DNA from: Thalassolituus maritimus
Lineage (GTDB): Bacteria; Pseudomonadota; Gammaproteobacteria; Pseudomonadales; Oceanobacteraceae
NCBI RefSeq assembly: GCF_900156675.1
Contig: NZ_FTOH01000001.1
Coordinates: forward strand, 186,001-250,000
Direction of reading: 5' to 3'
DNA length: 64,000 nt
The translations under genes and the position numbers were made by a program. The notes under the pieces are model-generated. The model worked only from the letters and a program-made list of their open reading frames with translations, was not told the DNA's origin and searched no databases. Of the stretch, positions 9,454 to 18,386 are shown piece after piece; the first letter of the stretch is position 1; the number at the start of each line of letters is the position of its first letter.

Positions 9454-10278
9454 TCAGTCGGGTATGCGAATAACGCCCTGCATGTAGTGGTAGGTGGTTC
9501 CCGTGATCCTGACGCGGCTATCTTTCAGGTCGAGGCTGAGTTGGCCGCCTCGCTGAGATATCTGTCGGGCTTGCAGGCGGTTCTTCCCGAGTTTCTCGGC
9601 CCATAGTGGGGTCAATGAACAGAAAGACGAGCCTGTTACAGGATCTTCGTTAATCCCCTGCTGCGGTGCAAAGAAGCGGCTGACGAAATCAATGCGACCC
9701 TGCTGGGCTGGAGCGGTTATGGCCAGAGCAAAGCAATCCAGTTCGGCGAGAGCAGCGAAGTCGGGTGTGCAGTCCTGCACTGCTTTTTCATCCTTCAGAA
9801 TGGCGATGAGGTCGCGGGACTGCATGAGCTCAACGACTTCCGTGTTGAGTATTTTACTGACCTTGTTCAGTAACCGTTTGCCCGTGACCGCCTCCGGCGC
9901 ACGCTCTGGAAACTCAAGACAATAGCGGACAGGAGACTTTTCACTCAGTACGGTGACCGATATATCACCCGCCTGGCAGGTCATTGGAAGTTGTTCTCGT
10001 GTATCCCCCAGAATCTGATGGATCACATGGGCTGTCGCCAGTGTTGCGTGCCCACATAAATCGACTTCGCTGGTCGGCGTGAACCAGCGTAAGTGATAGG
10101 TGCCGTCTTCCTGTTTAACAAAGAATGTCGTTTCGGAGAGGTTGTTCTCGGCAGCAACTTCCTGCATCTGGCGATCGTCCAGCCAGTCATCAAGCGGAAC
10201 AACAGCTGCCGGATTGCCACTCAGGGAACGCGAGTTTTTCAGAGTAAAAGCGTCGATCTGAAATATAGGGAGATCCAT
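9454..10278 (-). CDS. PhzF family isomerase/epimerase-like protein
   Basis: PhzF-fold proteins share the diaminopimelate-epimerase fold; PhzF itself isomerises a phenazine precursor, but most family members have unknown substrates. There are 274 residues. The family landmarks are all present: SGNPAAVV near the N terminus, NNLSETTFFV with the catalytic Glu, DLCGHATLATAHV, and NEDPVTGSSFCSL in the second half-domain. The start is the ATG at 10278 (MDLPIFQIDAFT), which matches the family start; an upstream Met at 10317 is unlikely. No phenazine genes lie nearby, so phenazine synthesis is not implied. Confidence 0.88.
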   Translation of the reverse strand: MDLPIFQIDAFTLKNSRSLSGNPAAVVPLDDWLDDRQMQEVAAENNLSETTFFVKQEDGTYHLRWFTPTSEVDLCGHATLATAHVIHQILGDTREQLPMTCQAGDISVTVLSEKSPVRYCLEFPERAPEAVTGKRLLNKVSKILNTEVVELMQSRDLIAILKDEKAVQDCTPDFAALAELDCFALAITAPAQQGRIDFVSRFFAPQQGINEDPVTGSSFCSLTPLWAEKLGKNRLQARQISQRGGQLSLDLKDSRVRITGTTYHYMQGVIRIPD

Positions 10279-10355
10279 GCGCGATGTTCCAGAGAAAATT
10301 CGCAGGCATGCTATCACGACGACTCGTTTAACGGGAGCAGTAACAGAAGAGGTAA

Positions 10356-10376
10356 CGGGAGCGAGTCAGGCTCCCG
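10356..10376 (-). other. Hairpin after the ODP gene
   Basis: CGGGAGC (10356-10362) and GCTCCCG (10370-10376) form a 7-bp stem with a 7-base loop, 20 bp after the end of the ODP-like gene. No T run follows on the minus strand, so termination is uncertain. TAACGGGAGC occurs twice within 30 bases here. Confidence 0.4.
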
Positions 10377-10396
10377 GGAGTGTTACTAATCAGGGA

Positions 10397-11134
10397 TTAG
10401 CCTTTGATGGCGACACCGACAGGCAGTTGCTCGAACCAGCGCAGGAAGTCAGCAACGTGTGGTGGCTTAAACAAACGGCCGTGCTGGGGCGCCATGATCT
10501 TGATATCGAGTGCACTTACCCGACGGATCCAGTCGTGTTTAGCGGCATCGGAGGGCATCCAGCGCTGGTGAAATTTTTTCATTTTTGGGGCATGCCGCTC
10601 CATGCTGTCTACCCACAGCGGGGCACCGGGCTCTTCGAGGGCGGCACCGACGTCACCACTCATCAGAATGCCGGCTTTAGCATCCCATACATGAAAATTA
10701 CCTGAGGAATGCAGGTAGTGCGCGGGAATGAATTGCAGCTGGATACGCCCGAGCGTAATCGTCATGCCTTCATCCGGAATCGCTTTATACGTGATGTTGT
10801 TCATACCAAAGTGGCGAATAAAACTTTCCCATAACCATGGAGAATAGAGTTCCGCATTCGGTAGCGCCTGATCCCAGAGACCGAGAGACGAAATAATGTC
10901 CGGGTCCTGATGAGAGGCGAACAATTTAGTGATGCCCTCGGCCGGGACGTACTTCAGCACAGAGGACAGCATAGGGGCGAACAGCTCAATACCACCAGGA
11001 TCAAGGAGAATGGCCTCGTTCCCGCTTTGAATCAGGTATTGGTTGGTATCAATGATGCCATCTGGCTTACCTGGATCACGCGCGAACATAATCCAGCGGT
11101 GATCGCCATCTTCATACAAAACGGTGGCTAGCAT
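10397..11134 (-). CDS. Metallo-beta-lactamase-fold di-iron protein, ODP (oxygen-binding di-iron) type
   Basis: This 245-residue protein has the MBL fold of flavodiiron proteins without a flavodoxin domain. Candidate iron ligands are visible in order: SHQDPD (~74-79, replacing HxExD), PAHYLHSSGN (~136-145), SGDVGAA (~158-164) and PQHG (~216-219). Stand-alone proteins of this type, called ODP, act as O2/Fe(II) sensors that talk to chemotaxis receptors in Treponema denticola. Here the gene overlaps a mini MCP-like gene by 7 bp, supporting such a partnership. It could instead be an O2- or NO-reducing enzyme lacking its electron-transfer domain, but the missing flavodoxin argues for a sensor. Cytoplasmic. 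Confidence 0.82.
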   Translation of the reverse strand: MLATVLYEDGDHRWIMFARDPGKPDGIIDTNQYLIQSGNEAILLDPGGIELFAPMLSSVLKYVPAEGITKLFASHQDPDIISSLGLWDQALPNAELYSPWLWESFIRHFGMNNITYKAIPDEGMTITLGRIQLQFIPAHYLHSSGNFHVWDAKAGILMSGDVGAALEEPGAPLWVDSMERHAPKMKKFHQRWMPSDAAKHDWIRRVSALDIKIMAPQHGRLFKPPHVADFLRWFEQLPVGVAIKG

Positions 11135-11736
11135 GCTATTTTCCTTTCCCTGTGGTTCTGGCTGAGCAGACTGTTAGCGCGATTAAGATGGGCTGCAATC
11201 CGGTCTGCTGTTTTACGGATGTTGTCGGCAATTACCTCAAGCTGTTCACGGAAATCGCCCGCGGTAGCCGCTTCTACGTGGCTGGAGGTTGCAATCAGGT
11301 TTGCAGTTCGAATGTGTTTGTAACTCTCATCGATCTGGCCAATCAGGTCTCTGAGACCGATCTGGAGTTCGTGATTCAGTGCGTCGAGTTGCTTATCGCA
11401 TTGATTAATATGCGGGCGGATAGAAGCAAGGTGCTCCGGCTTCTGGGCTTCAACCCAGCGAAAATGTGCCATGGCGTTATCCGAATGCCAGGCTGTTACG
11501 GCCTGAGTCGATAGTTTCTCAGCGTGATGATTGATCACCCTCGATTGCGAGATAATGGCACTGGCGAGTTCTTCAATAAAATCCGTGATCGCACGGAAGC
11601 CAACAGTCTTACTCCCGGCACGAACCGCCAGCGCCCTGGCATTCTTTGCTGTCAGGGCCAGACCTCTGGCTTCTATCATTGCCTGGTGCAACTCGGCGGA
11701 TACGCTGGCTGCAATTATGAATACTGGCGCGGCCAC
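11128..11736 (-). CDS. Short soluble methyl-accepting-chemotaxis-like signalling protein
   Basis: A 202-residue, almost wholly helical protein with no convincing membrane segment. Residues ~20-60 (LALTAKNARALAVRAGSKTVGFRAITDFIEELA) resemble the hairpin tip of chemoreceptors (ALNAxIEAARAG..GxGFxVVAxEIRxLA), but the signature is degenerate and there are no periplasmic, HAMP or full-length adaptation helices. The rest (~75-195) is a predicted helical bundle. The start codon is GTG at 11736 with a GGAGAG site about eight bases upstream. It overlaps the downstream ODP-like gene by 7 bp. It could be an ODP-linked input to CheA/CheW arrays, or an independent helical-bundle sensor. No che genes are in the window. 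Confidence 0.7.
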   Translation of the reverse strand: MAAPVFIIAASVSAELHQAMIEARGLALTAKNARALAVRAGSKTVGFRAITDFIEELASAIISQSRVINHHAEKLSTQAVTAWHSDNAMAHFRWVEAQKPEHLASIRPHINQCDKQLDALNHELQIGLRDLIGQIDESYKHIRTANLIATSSHVEAATAGDFREQLEVIADNIRKTADRIAAHLNRANSLLSQNHRERKIAC

Positions 11737-11788
11737 AATCTCTCTCCATCAGGTGGGTATTCCCACTAAGCTTAGAATAGATTCTGAA

Positions 11789-12925
11789 TTAGGGTAGTTC
11801 TGTCCCTGCAGCATTTGTTCGCAGCCAGCCTCTTATCCTTCGAAGTACGGTATTGCTGTCGGCAGAGGCACTGCTGAGGTGAATTTGTTGATAACGGTCG
11901 CGATGGCGACGCTTCATTGCGCCCATTCTCTGTTTGTCCTGCCATGAAGAGGACCTCGCCTCTGCGGTAAGGATATCGAGCACGGGAACTTCCAGCGTTT
12001 CCAGAACCTGAGAGAGACGCAGAGGGCTCAGAGGGTGTTCTCTCGGATCAACCAGAACCAATACCAGACCGTTTGAGTTTTCAGTCTCACGTTGTCGGGT
12101 CTGTACGGCATTCGCAGCCCATACGGCACTGTCACCATGAGCGATAACGACATTGTTCAGCTGGCCGCGGCTGGCCAGATAACCCAGGCCGGAGCGAATG
12201 CGCCCGGCAATGCCTTCGGTGTAGGCTTTGCGCTTCTGTTCTGCCGTAAGGCCAGTATCGCTCTCTTGCAAATCACTCTCAGTCGTCGCATTTACGGAGC
12301 CTTCATCTGGCGCGATATCCTGAATGGCGGTGCCGTCAGCATCTTCCTGAGTCGGTTCGTCGTTGGCTGGTTCTGCGTCTTCATTGGCCGTGTCTTCCTC
12401 AGTTGTGTCGTCTTCGGAAGTATTACCACCTTCTAGCGCAGCATCGGTACTGGTGGGTACAGGCTGCCGGATAGGTAGCCTTTCTACTGGTGCGGTTGGC
12501 AATTCAATCGCCAGGGTGGTCCAGCCATAGTCGGTCAGTGCCTCCCGCAGGGGGGCTACCAGTTCGGGCCAGTGAGCGTGTTGTTCGATGTCGTGAAGTA
12601 TCAGCGCTCCGCCCTGGGGTCTACCGCTTTGTTCCCGTAGGAATAGTCCATGAAAAGAGTCGGGGCCGGCGACAAGGGTCACAACTTCATCTGATCGTTG
12701 AAACAGTGCCAGATGCTCTATGATGCTCTGATGTCGCTCTGAATCGGGGTAGGGGAGCGCCCGGACAGGTGCCACGGGGGCGGGGCTTCCTGAGTCATCC
12801 GTTGCCTGTTCTGCCGTTTCCTCCGGCGGAGTACTTTCATTCTCTTCCTCTTCACTGAACGCCGGCAACGAGACGGCAATCAGGAGCAGGCAAGTGGCAA
12901 AGCGGCAGGCAAACATTGGTTTCAT
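11789..12925 (-). CDS. DUF3530 family exported protein (alpha/beta-hydrolase-like)
   Basis: Exported protein of unknown function, 378 residues, matching the DUF3530 pattern: signal peptide ~1-24 (MKPMFACRFATCLLLIAVSLPAFS), Glu-rich mature start, a domain with GPDSFHGLFL, GGALILHDIEQHAHWP and DYGWTTLAIELP, then a long acidic low-complexity insertion (~150-225, Asp/Glu/Thr), and the second half with VIAHGDSAVWAA, where the hydrolase nucleophile would sit. The HGDSA motif looks like a nucleophile elbow. I chose the ATG at 12925, which gives a clean signal peptide; an earlier Met (13039) adds a Cys-rich unlikely extension. First of five co-oriented genes, divergent from rpe. Confidence 0.8.
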   Translation of the reverse strand: MKPMFACRFATCLLLIAVSLPAFSEEEENESTPPEETAEQATDDSGSPAPVAPVRALPYPDSERHQSIIEHLALFQRSDEVVTLVAGPDSFHGLFLREQSGRPQGGALILHDIEQHAHWPELVAPLREALTDYGWTTLAIELPTAPVERLPIRQPVPTSTDAALEGGNTSEDDTTEEDTANEDAEPANDEPTQEDADGTAIQDIAPDEGSVNATTESDLQESDTGLTAEQKRKAYTEGIAGRIRSGLGYLASRGQLNNVVIAHGDSAVWAANAVQTRQRETENSNGLVLVLVDPREHPLSPLRLSQVLETLEVPVLDILTAEARSSSWQDKQRMGAMKRRHRDRYQQIHLSSASADSNTVLRRIRGWLRTNAAGTELP

Positions 12926-13097
12926 AGTGTCAGAAATATCGCGAATCAGGGACATACATGAACGACAGCAAAAACCGTTCCCCAATACAGAATGGCACAG
13001 GGAGCAGAATGGCACAGGAAATGGCCTGGTAAATGGCATAGGAGAGGGAGAGCACGTACAATAACGCCAAATTCACTGTCCCCTGGAATCCAAGCCC

Positions 13098-13772
13098 ATG
13101 AAGGAATGTCTGATTGCCCCGTCTATCCTGTCCGCCGACTTTGCCCGCTTAGGTGAAGAAGTCGACAACGTTCTGGCAGCCGGTGCCGATGTCGTTCATT
13201 TCGATGTGATGGATAACCACTACGTTCCGAATCTTACGATTGGCCCTATGGTGTGTAAGGCTCTGCGTAATCACGGCGTGACCGCGCCCATTGATGTTCA
13301 CCTGATGGTCAGCCCGGTTGATCGCATGATCGCGGATTTCGCCGAAGCGGGAGCGACTTACATCACCTTCCACCCTGAAGCCTCGGACCACATTGACCGC
13401 AGCCTGCAATTGATTAAATCTGCCGGCTGTAAAGCGGGTCTGGTATTCAACCCGGCAACGCCGTTGCATTACATGGACTACGTCATGGACAAGCTCGATG
13501 TTGTCTTGCTGATGTCAGTTAACCCAGGGTTTGGTGGTCAGTCTTTTATTCCTGCAACGCTGGACAAGTTGCGCGAAGCACGTAAGAAGATTGACGAGTC
13601 AGGCTATGACATCCGCCTCGAGATCGACGGTGGTGTGAAGGTCGATAATATTGGTGAAATATACGCTGCTGGCGCGGATATGTTCGTTGCGGGTTCTGCG
13701 ATCTTTAATGCAACAGATTACAAAACCGTCATTGACGACATGCGCGCGGAAATCGCCAAAGCGGGCAGCTGA
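13098..13772 (+). CDS. rpe: Ribulose-phosphate 3-epimerase
   Basis: Rpe interconverts ribulose-5-phosphate and xylulose-5-phosphate in the pentose phosphate pathway. There are 224 residues forming a TIM barrel with the signatures [30 protein letters not shown], the metal-binding His/Asp residues and [14 protein letters not shown], and the phosphate loop near VAGSAIF. The length is standard. gph begins 3 bp after the stop, and the pair commonly heads a trpE operon in this group; here rmuC follows instead. Confidence 0.97.
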   Translation: MKECLIAPSILSADFARLGEEVDNVLAAGADVVHFDVMDNHYVPNLTIGPMVCKALRNHGVTAPIDVHLMVSPVDRMIADFAEAGATYITFHPEASDHIDRSLQLIKSAGCKAGLVFNPATPLHYMDYVMDKLDVVLLMSVNPGFGGQSFIPATLDKLREARKKIDESGYDIRLEIDGGVKVDNIGEIYAAGADMFVAGSAIFNATDYKTVIDDMRAEIAKAGS

Positions 13773-13775
13773 TCC

Positions 13776-14465
13776 ATGTTCAATACAGACGTCTGCGCAC
13801 TGACAGGCGATGGTCAGCCGCAGCTGGTACTGCTCGATCTGGATGGCACGCTGATCGACAGCGTACCCGATCTGGCAGCAGCAACCGACAACATGCTGGT
13901 GGCACTGGGGCGTAAGGCAGCGGGTCCACAACAGGTTGCGCATTGGGTAGGTAACGGTGCTGATATGTTGGTGCGTCGTGCGCTCGCAGAAGGAAACGAA
14001 GACGCTGCATTAGCGCTTGATGCTGATCAGGTATCGTCCGCACGGCAGCACTTTGATGACGCGTACCTGGCGTGTCTTCATCACGCGACCGGCGCGTTTG
14101 CCGGTGTGGATACGTTTCTCCAGACCATTGAAGTCAGAAAAGTATTGGTGACGAATAAACCGCGTTTGTTTACTGAGCCCCTGATTCGTTCTATGGGCTG
14201 GCAAACATACTTTGCTTTTATGCTTTGCGGCGATGACCTCGCTGAAAAGAAGCCATCGCCTGTTCCGGTTCTGCATGCCTGTAAAGAAACGGGAGTTAAG
14301 CCTTCTCAAACCATCATGATTGGTGACTCCCGCCATGATATTGCCGCAGCGAAAGCGGCAGGCGTTGCGACGGTCGCAGTGACCTACGGATACAATCATG
14401 GCGACGATATCCGTAACAGCGCTCCGGATCTGGTGGTCGACTCATTGAGCGAATTACTTGTTTAG
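13776..14465 (+). CDS. gph: Phosphoglycolate phosphatase
   Basis: Gph hydrolyses 2-phosphoglycolate, which arises from repair of oxidatively damaged DNA ends. It is a HAD superfamily protein of 229 residues: motif I LLDLDGTLIDSVPDL (nucleophile Asp near residue 21), motif II in VLVTNKPR, and motifs III/IV in KKPSPVP...MIGDSRHDIAAAKAAG. The N-terminal cap is helical. It is tightly packed with rpe (3-bp gap) and seven bases before rmuC, so co-transcription is likely. HAD substrate calls are less certain than the fold, but the rpe neighbour supports gph. Confidence 0.93.
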   Translation: MFNTDVCALTGDGQPQLVLLDLDGTLIDSVPDLAAATDNMLVALGRKAAGPQQVAHWVGNGADMLVRRALAEGNEDAALALDADQVSSARQHFDDAYLACLHHATGAFAGVDTFLQTIEVRKVLVTNKPRLFTEPLIRSMGWQTYFAFMLCGDDLAEKKPSPVPVLHACKETGVKPSQTIMIGDSRHDIAAAKAAGVATVAVTYGYNHGDDIRNSAPDLVVDSLSELLV

Positions 14466-14472
14466 GTAAATC

Positions 14473-16098
14473 ATGACCGAATCCCTCCAATTTCTTTCAG
14501 ATTCACCGTTACTGGCTGCAGTAATAGCAGCTTTTGTTCCGGCTGCATTTGCTTTGGGCTGGTTGTTGCGTGAGCGCAAAGCAGCGTCAGACAAAGAAGC
14601 GTCAGCGCTGCAGGTTCAGCAACTGACGGCGGACGCAGAGCGCCTGCGCGAAGAAAAGTCCTTGCTGGCTGATCAGCTCAATGCTGAACGGTCGGCGCGC
14701 CAGGAAGCAGAAGCCCGTGCCAATGATTCGGGGCTCGCGCTGGCCAGAGAACAGGAAAAACTCGCTGCGTTAGTTCGTCAGGAGGCGTTACTGAATAATC
14801 GCATATCGGAGTTGGATTCGAAGTCATTACAGCTCCAGATGCAACTCAGTGATGTGCAGTCGCGACTGGCGACCGAGCAGGAGGCCCGACAGCAGGAGCA
14901 GCGCAGCGCCGATGAAAAGCTTGCGGTTATTAATGAGTCACGTGAGCAGCTGCTAAAAGAGTTTGAAAACCTGTCACAAAAAATCTTTGAGCAGAAAACC
15001 AAGCAGTTCAGTGAGCAGAGTCAGCAGGGCATTAATGCCTTGTTGAATCCTTTCCGCGAACAGCTCGACGGACTGAAGAAAAAAGTAGAGGACGTGTATG
15101 TATCCGACGCTAAAGACCGTGCGTCCTTGCAAGCACAGATCGGTGAGCTGCATAAACTGAATCAACAGATGAGTGCAGAGGCGCACGCTCTGACAACCGC
15201 TTTGCGCGGTGAAAAGAAAAAGCAGGGTAACTGGGGTGAGCTTGTACTGGAAACGGTTCTGGAAAAATCCGGATTGCGTGAAGGCGAAGAGTTTGCTCGC
15301 GAGCAGTCACTCAATGACGACCAGGGTAAGCGCTATCGCCCGGATGTCATTATTAATCTACCGGACGATAAACACATTATTGTCGATTCTAAAGTCTCGC
15401 TGAATGCCTATACCGATATGGTCAATGCCGAAACGGACGCCGAGCGTTCGCAGTATGCGCGCCAGCATGTTGAGGCCATCCGACAGCATATCCGCACTCT
15501 GAGCGAAAAAGCTTATCAACAACTCGAAGGTCTGAACTCGCCGGATTTTGTGTTTCTCTTTATGCCGGTAGAGCCTGCGTTTATGGCTGCATTCGAGCAG
15601 GACGATACTCTGTTTAATGAAGCGTTTGAGCGTCGGATTGTTGTGGTGACGCCGACAACTCTGCTGGCAACTTTGCGCACGGTAGCCAGTATCTGGGCAA
15701 TTGAGCGACGTAATAAAAGCACCGAAAAACTCGCCGACCAGGCCGGTAAGATCTATGACAAGCTGGTGATTGTTGCTGAGCGGATGGAAACCATGGGGCG
15801 TCAGATCAACACAGTTCAGAGTACCTACGACGACACCTGGAAAGCACTCAAAGGCGGACGCGGAAACCTGATTAATCAGGCGGACCAGTTCCGTAAGCTA
15901 GGCGTCCGGGCTAAGAAGGAAATGGCAAAATCACTGGTAGAAGAAGCAAATGCTGAACACGAGTTGCATGAGGCTCAGGCTTTAGAGTCGACTAAACCAG
16001 AGTTTAAAGAGTCAGGTCGTCAGTCTGGCTCTGGCGCTGATGACGATGACTTCTCCCTGACTTCGGCACCTTCAGAGAAAGAGACGTCAGACTCATGA
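14473..16098 (+). CDS. rmuC: DNA recombination protein RmuC homologue
   Basis: RmuC limits inversion-type rearrangements at short inverted repeats; its biochemical role is poorly known and a nuclease-like fold has been proposed. The protein has 541 residues: an N-terminal hydrophobic segment (~12-32), a long coiled coil (~35-200), then the conserved RmuC domain (~215-440) with GKRYRPDVIINLPDDKHIIVDSKVSLNAYTDM and a variable acidic, Ser-rich tail. The D...VDSK arrangement recalls PD-(D/E)XK nucleases. It overlaps cmoA by 4 bp (ATGA). Confidence 0.94.
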   Translation: MTESLQFLSDSPLLAAVIAAFVPAAFALGWLLRERKAASDKEASALQVQQLTADAERLREEKSLLADQLNAERSARQEAEARANDSGLALAREQEKLAALVRQEALLNNRISELDSKSLQLQMQLSDVQSRLATEQEARQQEQRSADEKLAVINESREQLLKEFENLSQKIFEQKTKQFSEQSQQGINALLNPFREQLDGLKKKVEDVYVSDAKDRASLQAQIGELHKLNQQMSAEAHALTTALRGEKKKQGNWGELVLETVLEKSGLREGEEFAREQSLNDDQGKRYRPDVIINLPDDKHIIVDSKVSLNAYTDMVNAETDAERSQYARQHVEAIRQHIRTLSEKAYQQLEGLNSPDFVFLFMPVEPAFMAAFEQDDTLFNEAFERRIVVVTPTTLLATLRTVASIWAIERRNKSTEKLADQAGKIYDKLVIVAERMETMGRQINTVQSTYDDTWKALKGGRGNLINQADQFRKLGVRAKKEMAKSLVEEANAEHELHEAQALESTKPEFKESGRQSGSGADDDDFSLTSAPSEKETSDS

Positions 16099-16820
16099 GC
16101 GAAAGAGACGATATTTATACCCGGCCGCATGAATCGGTAGCCGACTTTGAGTTTAACAGCGCAGTCGCCCGTGTTTTCCCGGATATGATCAAACGCTCGG
16201 TACCCGGATACGCTGAGACCGTGGCGATGTCGGGCATTATTGCAGCGAGATACGCACAGCCGGGGACGAACTTATATGACCTGGGCTGTTCTCTGGGGGC
16301 GGTGACTCTGGCCATGCGTCATGCACTGAAGAACAGCGATTGCAGAATCATCGGTATTGATAATTCACAGTCTATGCTGGAACGCGCTGGACATTACCTT
16401 GCTCTCGACGATGATGGTCCAGAGGTTGACCTGATCTGCGCCGATATTTGTGAACATCCGATAGAAAATGCGTCAGTAACTGCACTCAATTTTGTTCTGC
16501 AATTTATAGAACCTGAAAAACGTCTGAGTCTTCTTTCGCGTATTGCAGAGGCTACCTGTGACGGTGGTGCACTTATTCTTTCTGAAAAAATAGCATTTTC
16601 AGACAGTGAGCAGAGCATTCAGGATACTCTGCACCATGACTTTAAGCGTGCAAACGGCTATTCGGATCTCGAAATAGCACAGAAGCGCAGTGCCATCGAA
16701 AACGTACTGATTCCTGAAACTGAAGAAGTGCATCGTGACCGACTGAAAGCAGCTGGTTTCTCTCAGGTGATCCGCTGGTATCAGTGTTTTAATTTTGTTT
16801 CTTACCTCGCTGTTAAATAA
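16095..16820 (+). CDS. cmoA: Carboxy-S-adenosyl-L-methionine synthase
   Basis: CmoA turns SAM and prephenate into carboxy-SAM, the donor used by CmoB in wobble-uridine modification (cmo5U34) of tRNA. 241 residues, with the family N terminus (DDIYTRPHESVADFEFNSAVARVFPDMIKRSVPGY; first part typical) and SAM-binding loop LYDLGCSLGAVTL. It overlaps the rmuC stop by ATGA and is followed after 25 bp by cmoB, the usual pair. Length and motifs are normal. Confidence 0.96.
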   Translation: MSERDDIYTRPHESVADFEFNSAVARVFPDMIKRSVPGYAETVAMSGIIAARYAQPGTNLYDLGCSLGAVTLAMRHALKNSDCRIIGIDNSQSMLERAGHYLALDDDGPEVDLICADICEHPIENASVTALNFVLQFIEPEKRLSLLSRIAEATCDGGALILSEKIAFSDSEQSIQDTLHHDFKRANGYSDLEIAQKRSAIENVLIPETEEVHRDRLKAAGFSQVIRWYQCFNFVSYLAVK

Positions 16821-16845
16821 ATAGCTCAATAAATCGATAAAAAAA

Positions 16846-17850
16846 ATGACTGCCGCCGACAACTCTTTGCTGCCATGGTTTGATGATGTTCACGCGTTTC
16901 TCTGTGAAGGGAAATTCAGCCCGTGGAGCAATATTCTGCGCGAACAGTTACAGACGTTTCTTCATGATAAAGAACACGGCGACCAGGCGAGATGGCTTGA
17001 AGCGCTGGATAGCCTCCCAGCGATTACACCAGACGCGTGTGACCTCACATCCTATGATCTTGCATTGACCAAAACACAGCTTGATGATGCACAGCGCGAT
17101 GCTGTGGAGCAGGGGCTGCGCGGCCTGATGCCGTGGCGTAAAGGTCCATTCCGCTTCTTTGATACCTACGTCGATACTGAATGGCGGTCAGATTGGAAAT
17201 GGGATCGCGTAGCTCCGCATCTTGCCCCCTTAAAAGGGCGCAATATTCTCGATGTGGGTTGTGGTTCTGGCTACCACATGTGGCGCATGCTGGGAGACGG
17301 TGCGGGGCGGGTGATTGGTATTGATCCGTCACGCCTGTTTTTAATGCAGTTTCAGGCCTATAAAAGATACGCAGAACGCGCCCATGGGACGTTAAACATC
17401 GATCTTCTACCGCTACGTATGGAAGACGTTCCGCCGCGTTTGCGCGCATTTGATACTACCTTCTCTATGGGGGTGCTGTATCACCGGAAATCCCCGATTG
17501 ATCACTTGCAGGAATTACGGGATACATTGCGCCCGGGTGGCCAACTGGTACTCGAAACTCTGGTGATAGATGGTGAGCTGGGTGAAGTACTGATGCCCGA
17601 AGACCGGTATGCCATGATGCGTAACGTCTGGTTTTTGCCTTCTGTGGAAACACTGCTTTTATGGTGTCGTCGCGCGGGCTTAAAGAACCCCAGGGTCGTA
17701 GATTTGAATCAGACGTCTTTGGATGAGCAACGCAGCACTGACTGGATGCGCTTTAATTCGCTGCCTGATTTTCTCGATCCGGAAGATCGTAAGAAAACGG
17801 CGGAAGGCTACCCGGCCCCACTGCGAGTGGTCGTTCTGGCTGAGAGTTAA
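16846..17850 (+). CDS. cmoB: tRNA U34 carboxymethyltransferase
   Basis: CmoB transfers the carboxymethyl group from carboxy-SAM to 5-hydroxyuridine at tRNA position 34. 334 residues: an N-terminal helical part, then a Rossmann methyltransferase domain with NILDVGCGSGYHMWRMLG (~128-145), and FSMGVLYHRKSPIDHL and LRPGGQLVLET motifs typical of the family. It starts at ATG 16846, preceded by an A-rich stretch with no obvious Shine-Dalgarno. It ends 15 bp from the convergent NYN gene, with no clear terminator between them. Confidence 0.96.
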   Translation: MTAADNSLLPWFDDVHAFLCEGKFSPWSNILREQLQTFLHDKEHGDQARWLEALDSLPAITPDACDLTSYDLALTKTQLDDAQRDAVEQGLRGLMPWRKGPFRFFDTYVDTEWRSDWKWDRVAPHLAPLKGRNILDVGCGSGYHMWRMLGDGAGRVIGIDPSRLFLMQFQAYKRYAERAHGTLNIDLLPLRMEDVPPRLRAFDTTFSMGVLYHRKSPIDHLQELRDTLRPGGQLVLETLVIDGELGEVLMPEDRYAMMRNVWFLPSVETLLLWCRRAGLKNPRVVDLNQTSLDEQRSTDWMRFNSLPDFLDPEDRKKTAEGYPAPLRVVVLAES

Positions 17851-17865
17851 ACCCGGTTTTACTCA

Positions 17866-18348
17866 TTACCTGGAAGGTAACAGGTGCGCCTCTGTAATGG
17901 AGATGAACCGGTCTGCGGCGTCGATCAGAGACTTTGCCGTAAGAGCCTCCACGCCGACCACCCAGCATTGCGCACCGTCTCTTCGGGCACGTTCCAGCGC
18001 CAGATCAAAATCTCCGTCACCAGATAACAGCACGATAATATCTGACGACGGTGCTGCATCCAGCAGGTCGATGGTAATACCAACGTCCCAGTCGCCTTTG
18101 GCTGAGCCGTCGCGTCGCTGAATATAAGGCTTCAGGCGAACGTGAAAGCCAATGTCTTTCAATATGCGCTGGAAGTTCATCTGCCCGGCATCGCCACGAT
18201 CAATCGCATACGCGACGGCGGTATGTAGTTCACGTTCCTTGGTCAGCTCATCCCACAAGGCCCGGTAATTAAAGTGACGCCCGAATTCCTGACGGCAGGT
18301 GTAATAAATGTTCTGTACGTCTGCAAACAGGGAAATTCTGGGTGTCAT
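17866..18348 (-). CDS. NYN (LabA/DUF88-type) domain protein, putative RNase
   Basis: NYN domains are PIN-like folds thought to cut RNA with metal ions. This 160-residue protein consists of one domain: FADVQNIYY (Asp9 and Asn12 region), the central acidic segment KGDWDVGITIDLL (~84-96) and LLSGDGDFDLALERARRDG (~107-125), together giving a complete acidic constellation. It matches the LabA-like subgroup. It is convergent with cmoB and 38 bp upstream of the stop of no shared reading frame; DUF2061 lies upstream on the same strand, divided by 38 bp from it. Target RNA unknown. Confidence 0.88.
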   Translation of the reverse strand: MTPRISLFADVQNIYYTCRQEFGRHFNYRALWDELTKERELHTAVAYAIDRGDAGQMNFQRILKDIGFHVRLKPYIQRRDGSAKGDWDVGITIDLLDAAPSSDIIVLLSGDGDFDLALERARRDGAQCWVVGVEALTAKSLIDAADRFISITEAHLLPSR

Positions 18349-18386
18349 CTGAAGGCCATGGTTAGCGAATAGGGGGATTCAGGATA

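Noticed and set aside
9454-10278. Phenazine biosynthesis locus
   Set aside because: Only a PhzF-fold protein is present; no phzA-E or phzG genes, and most PhzF-like proteins have other roles.
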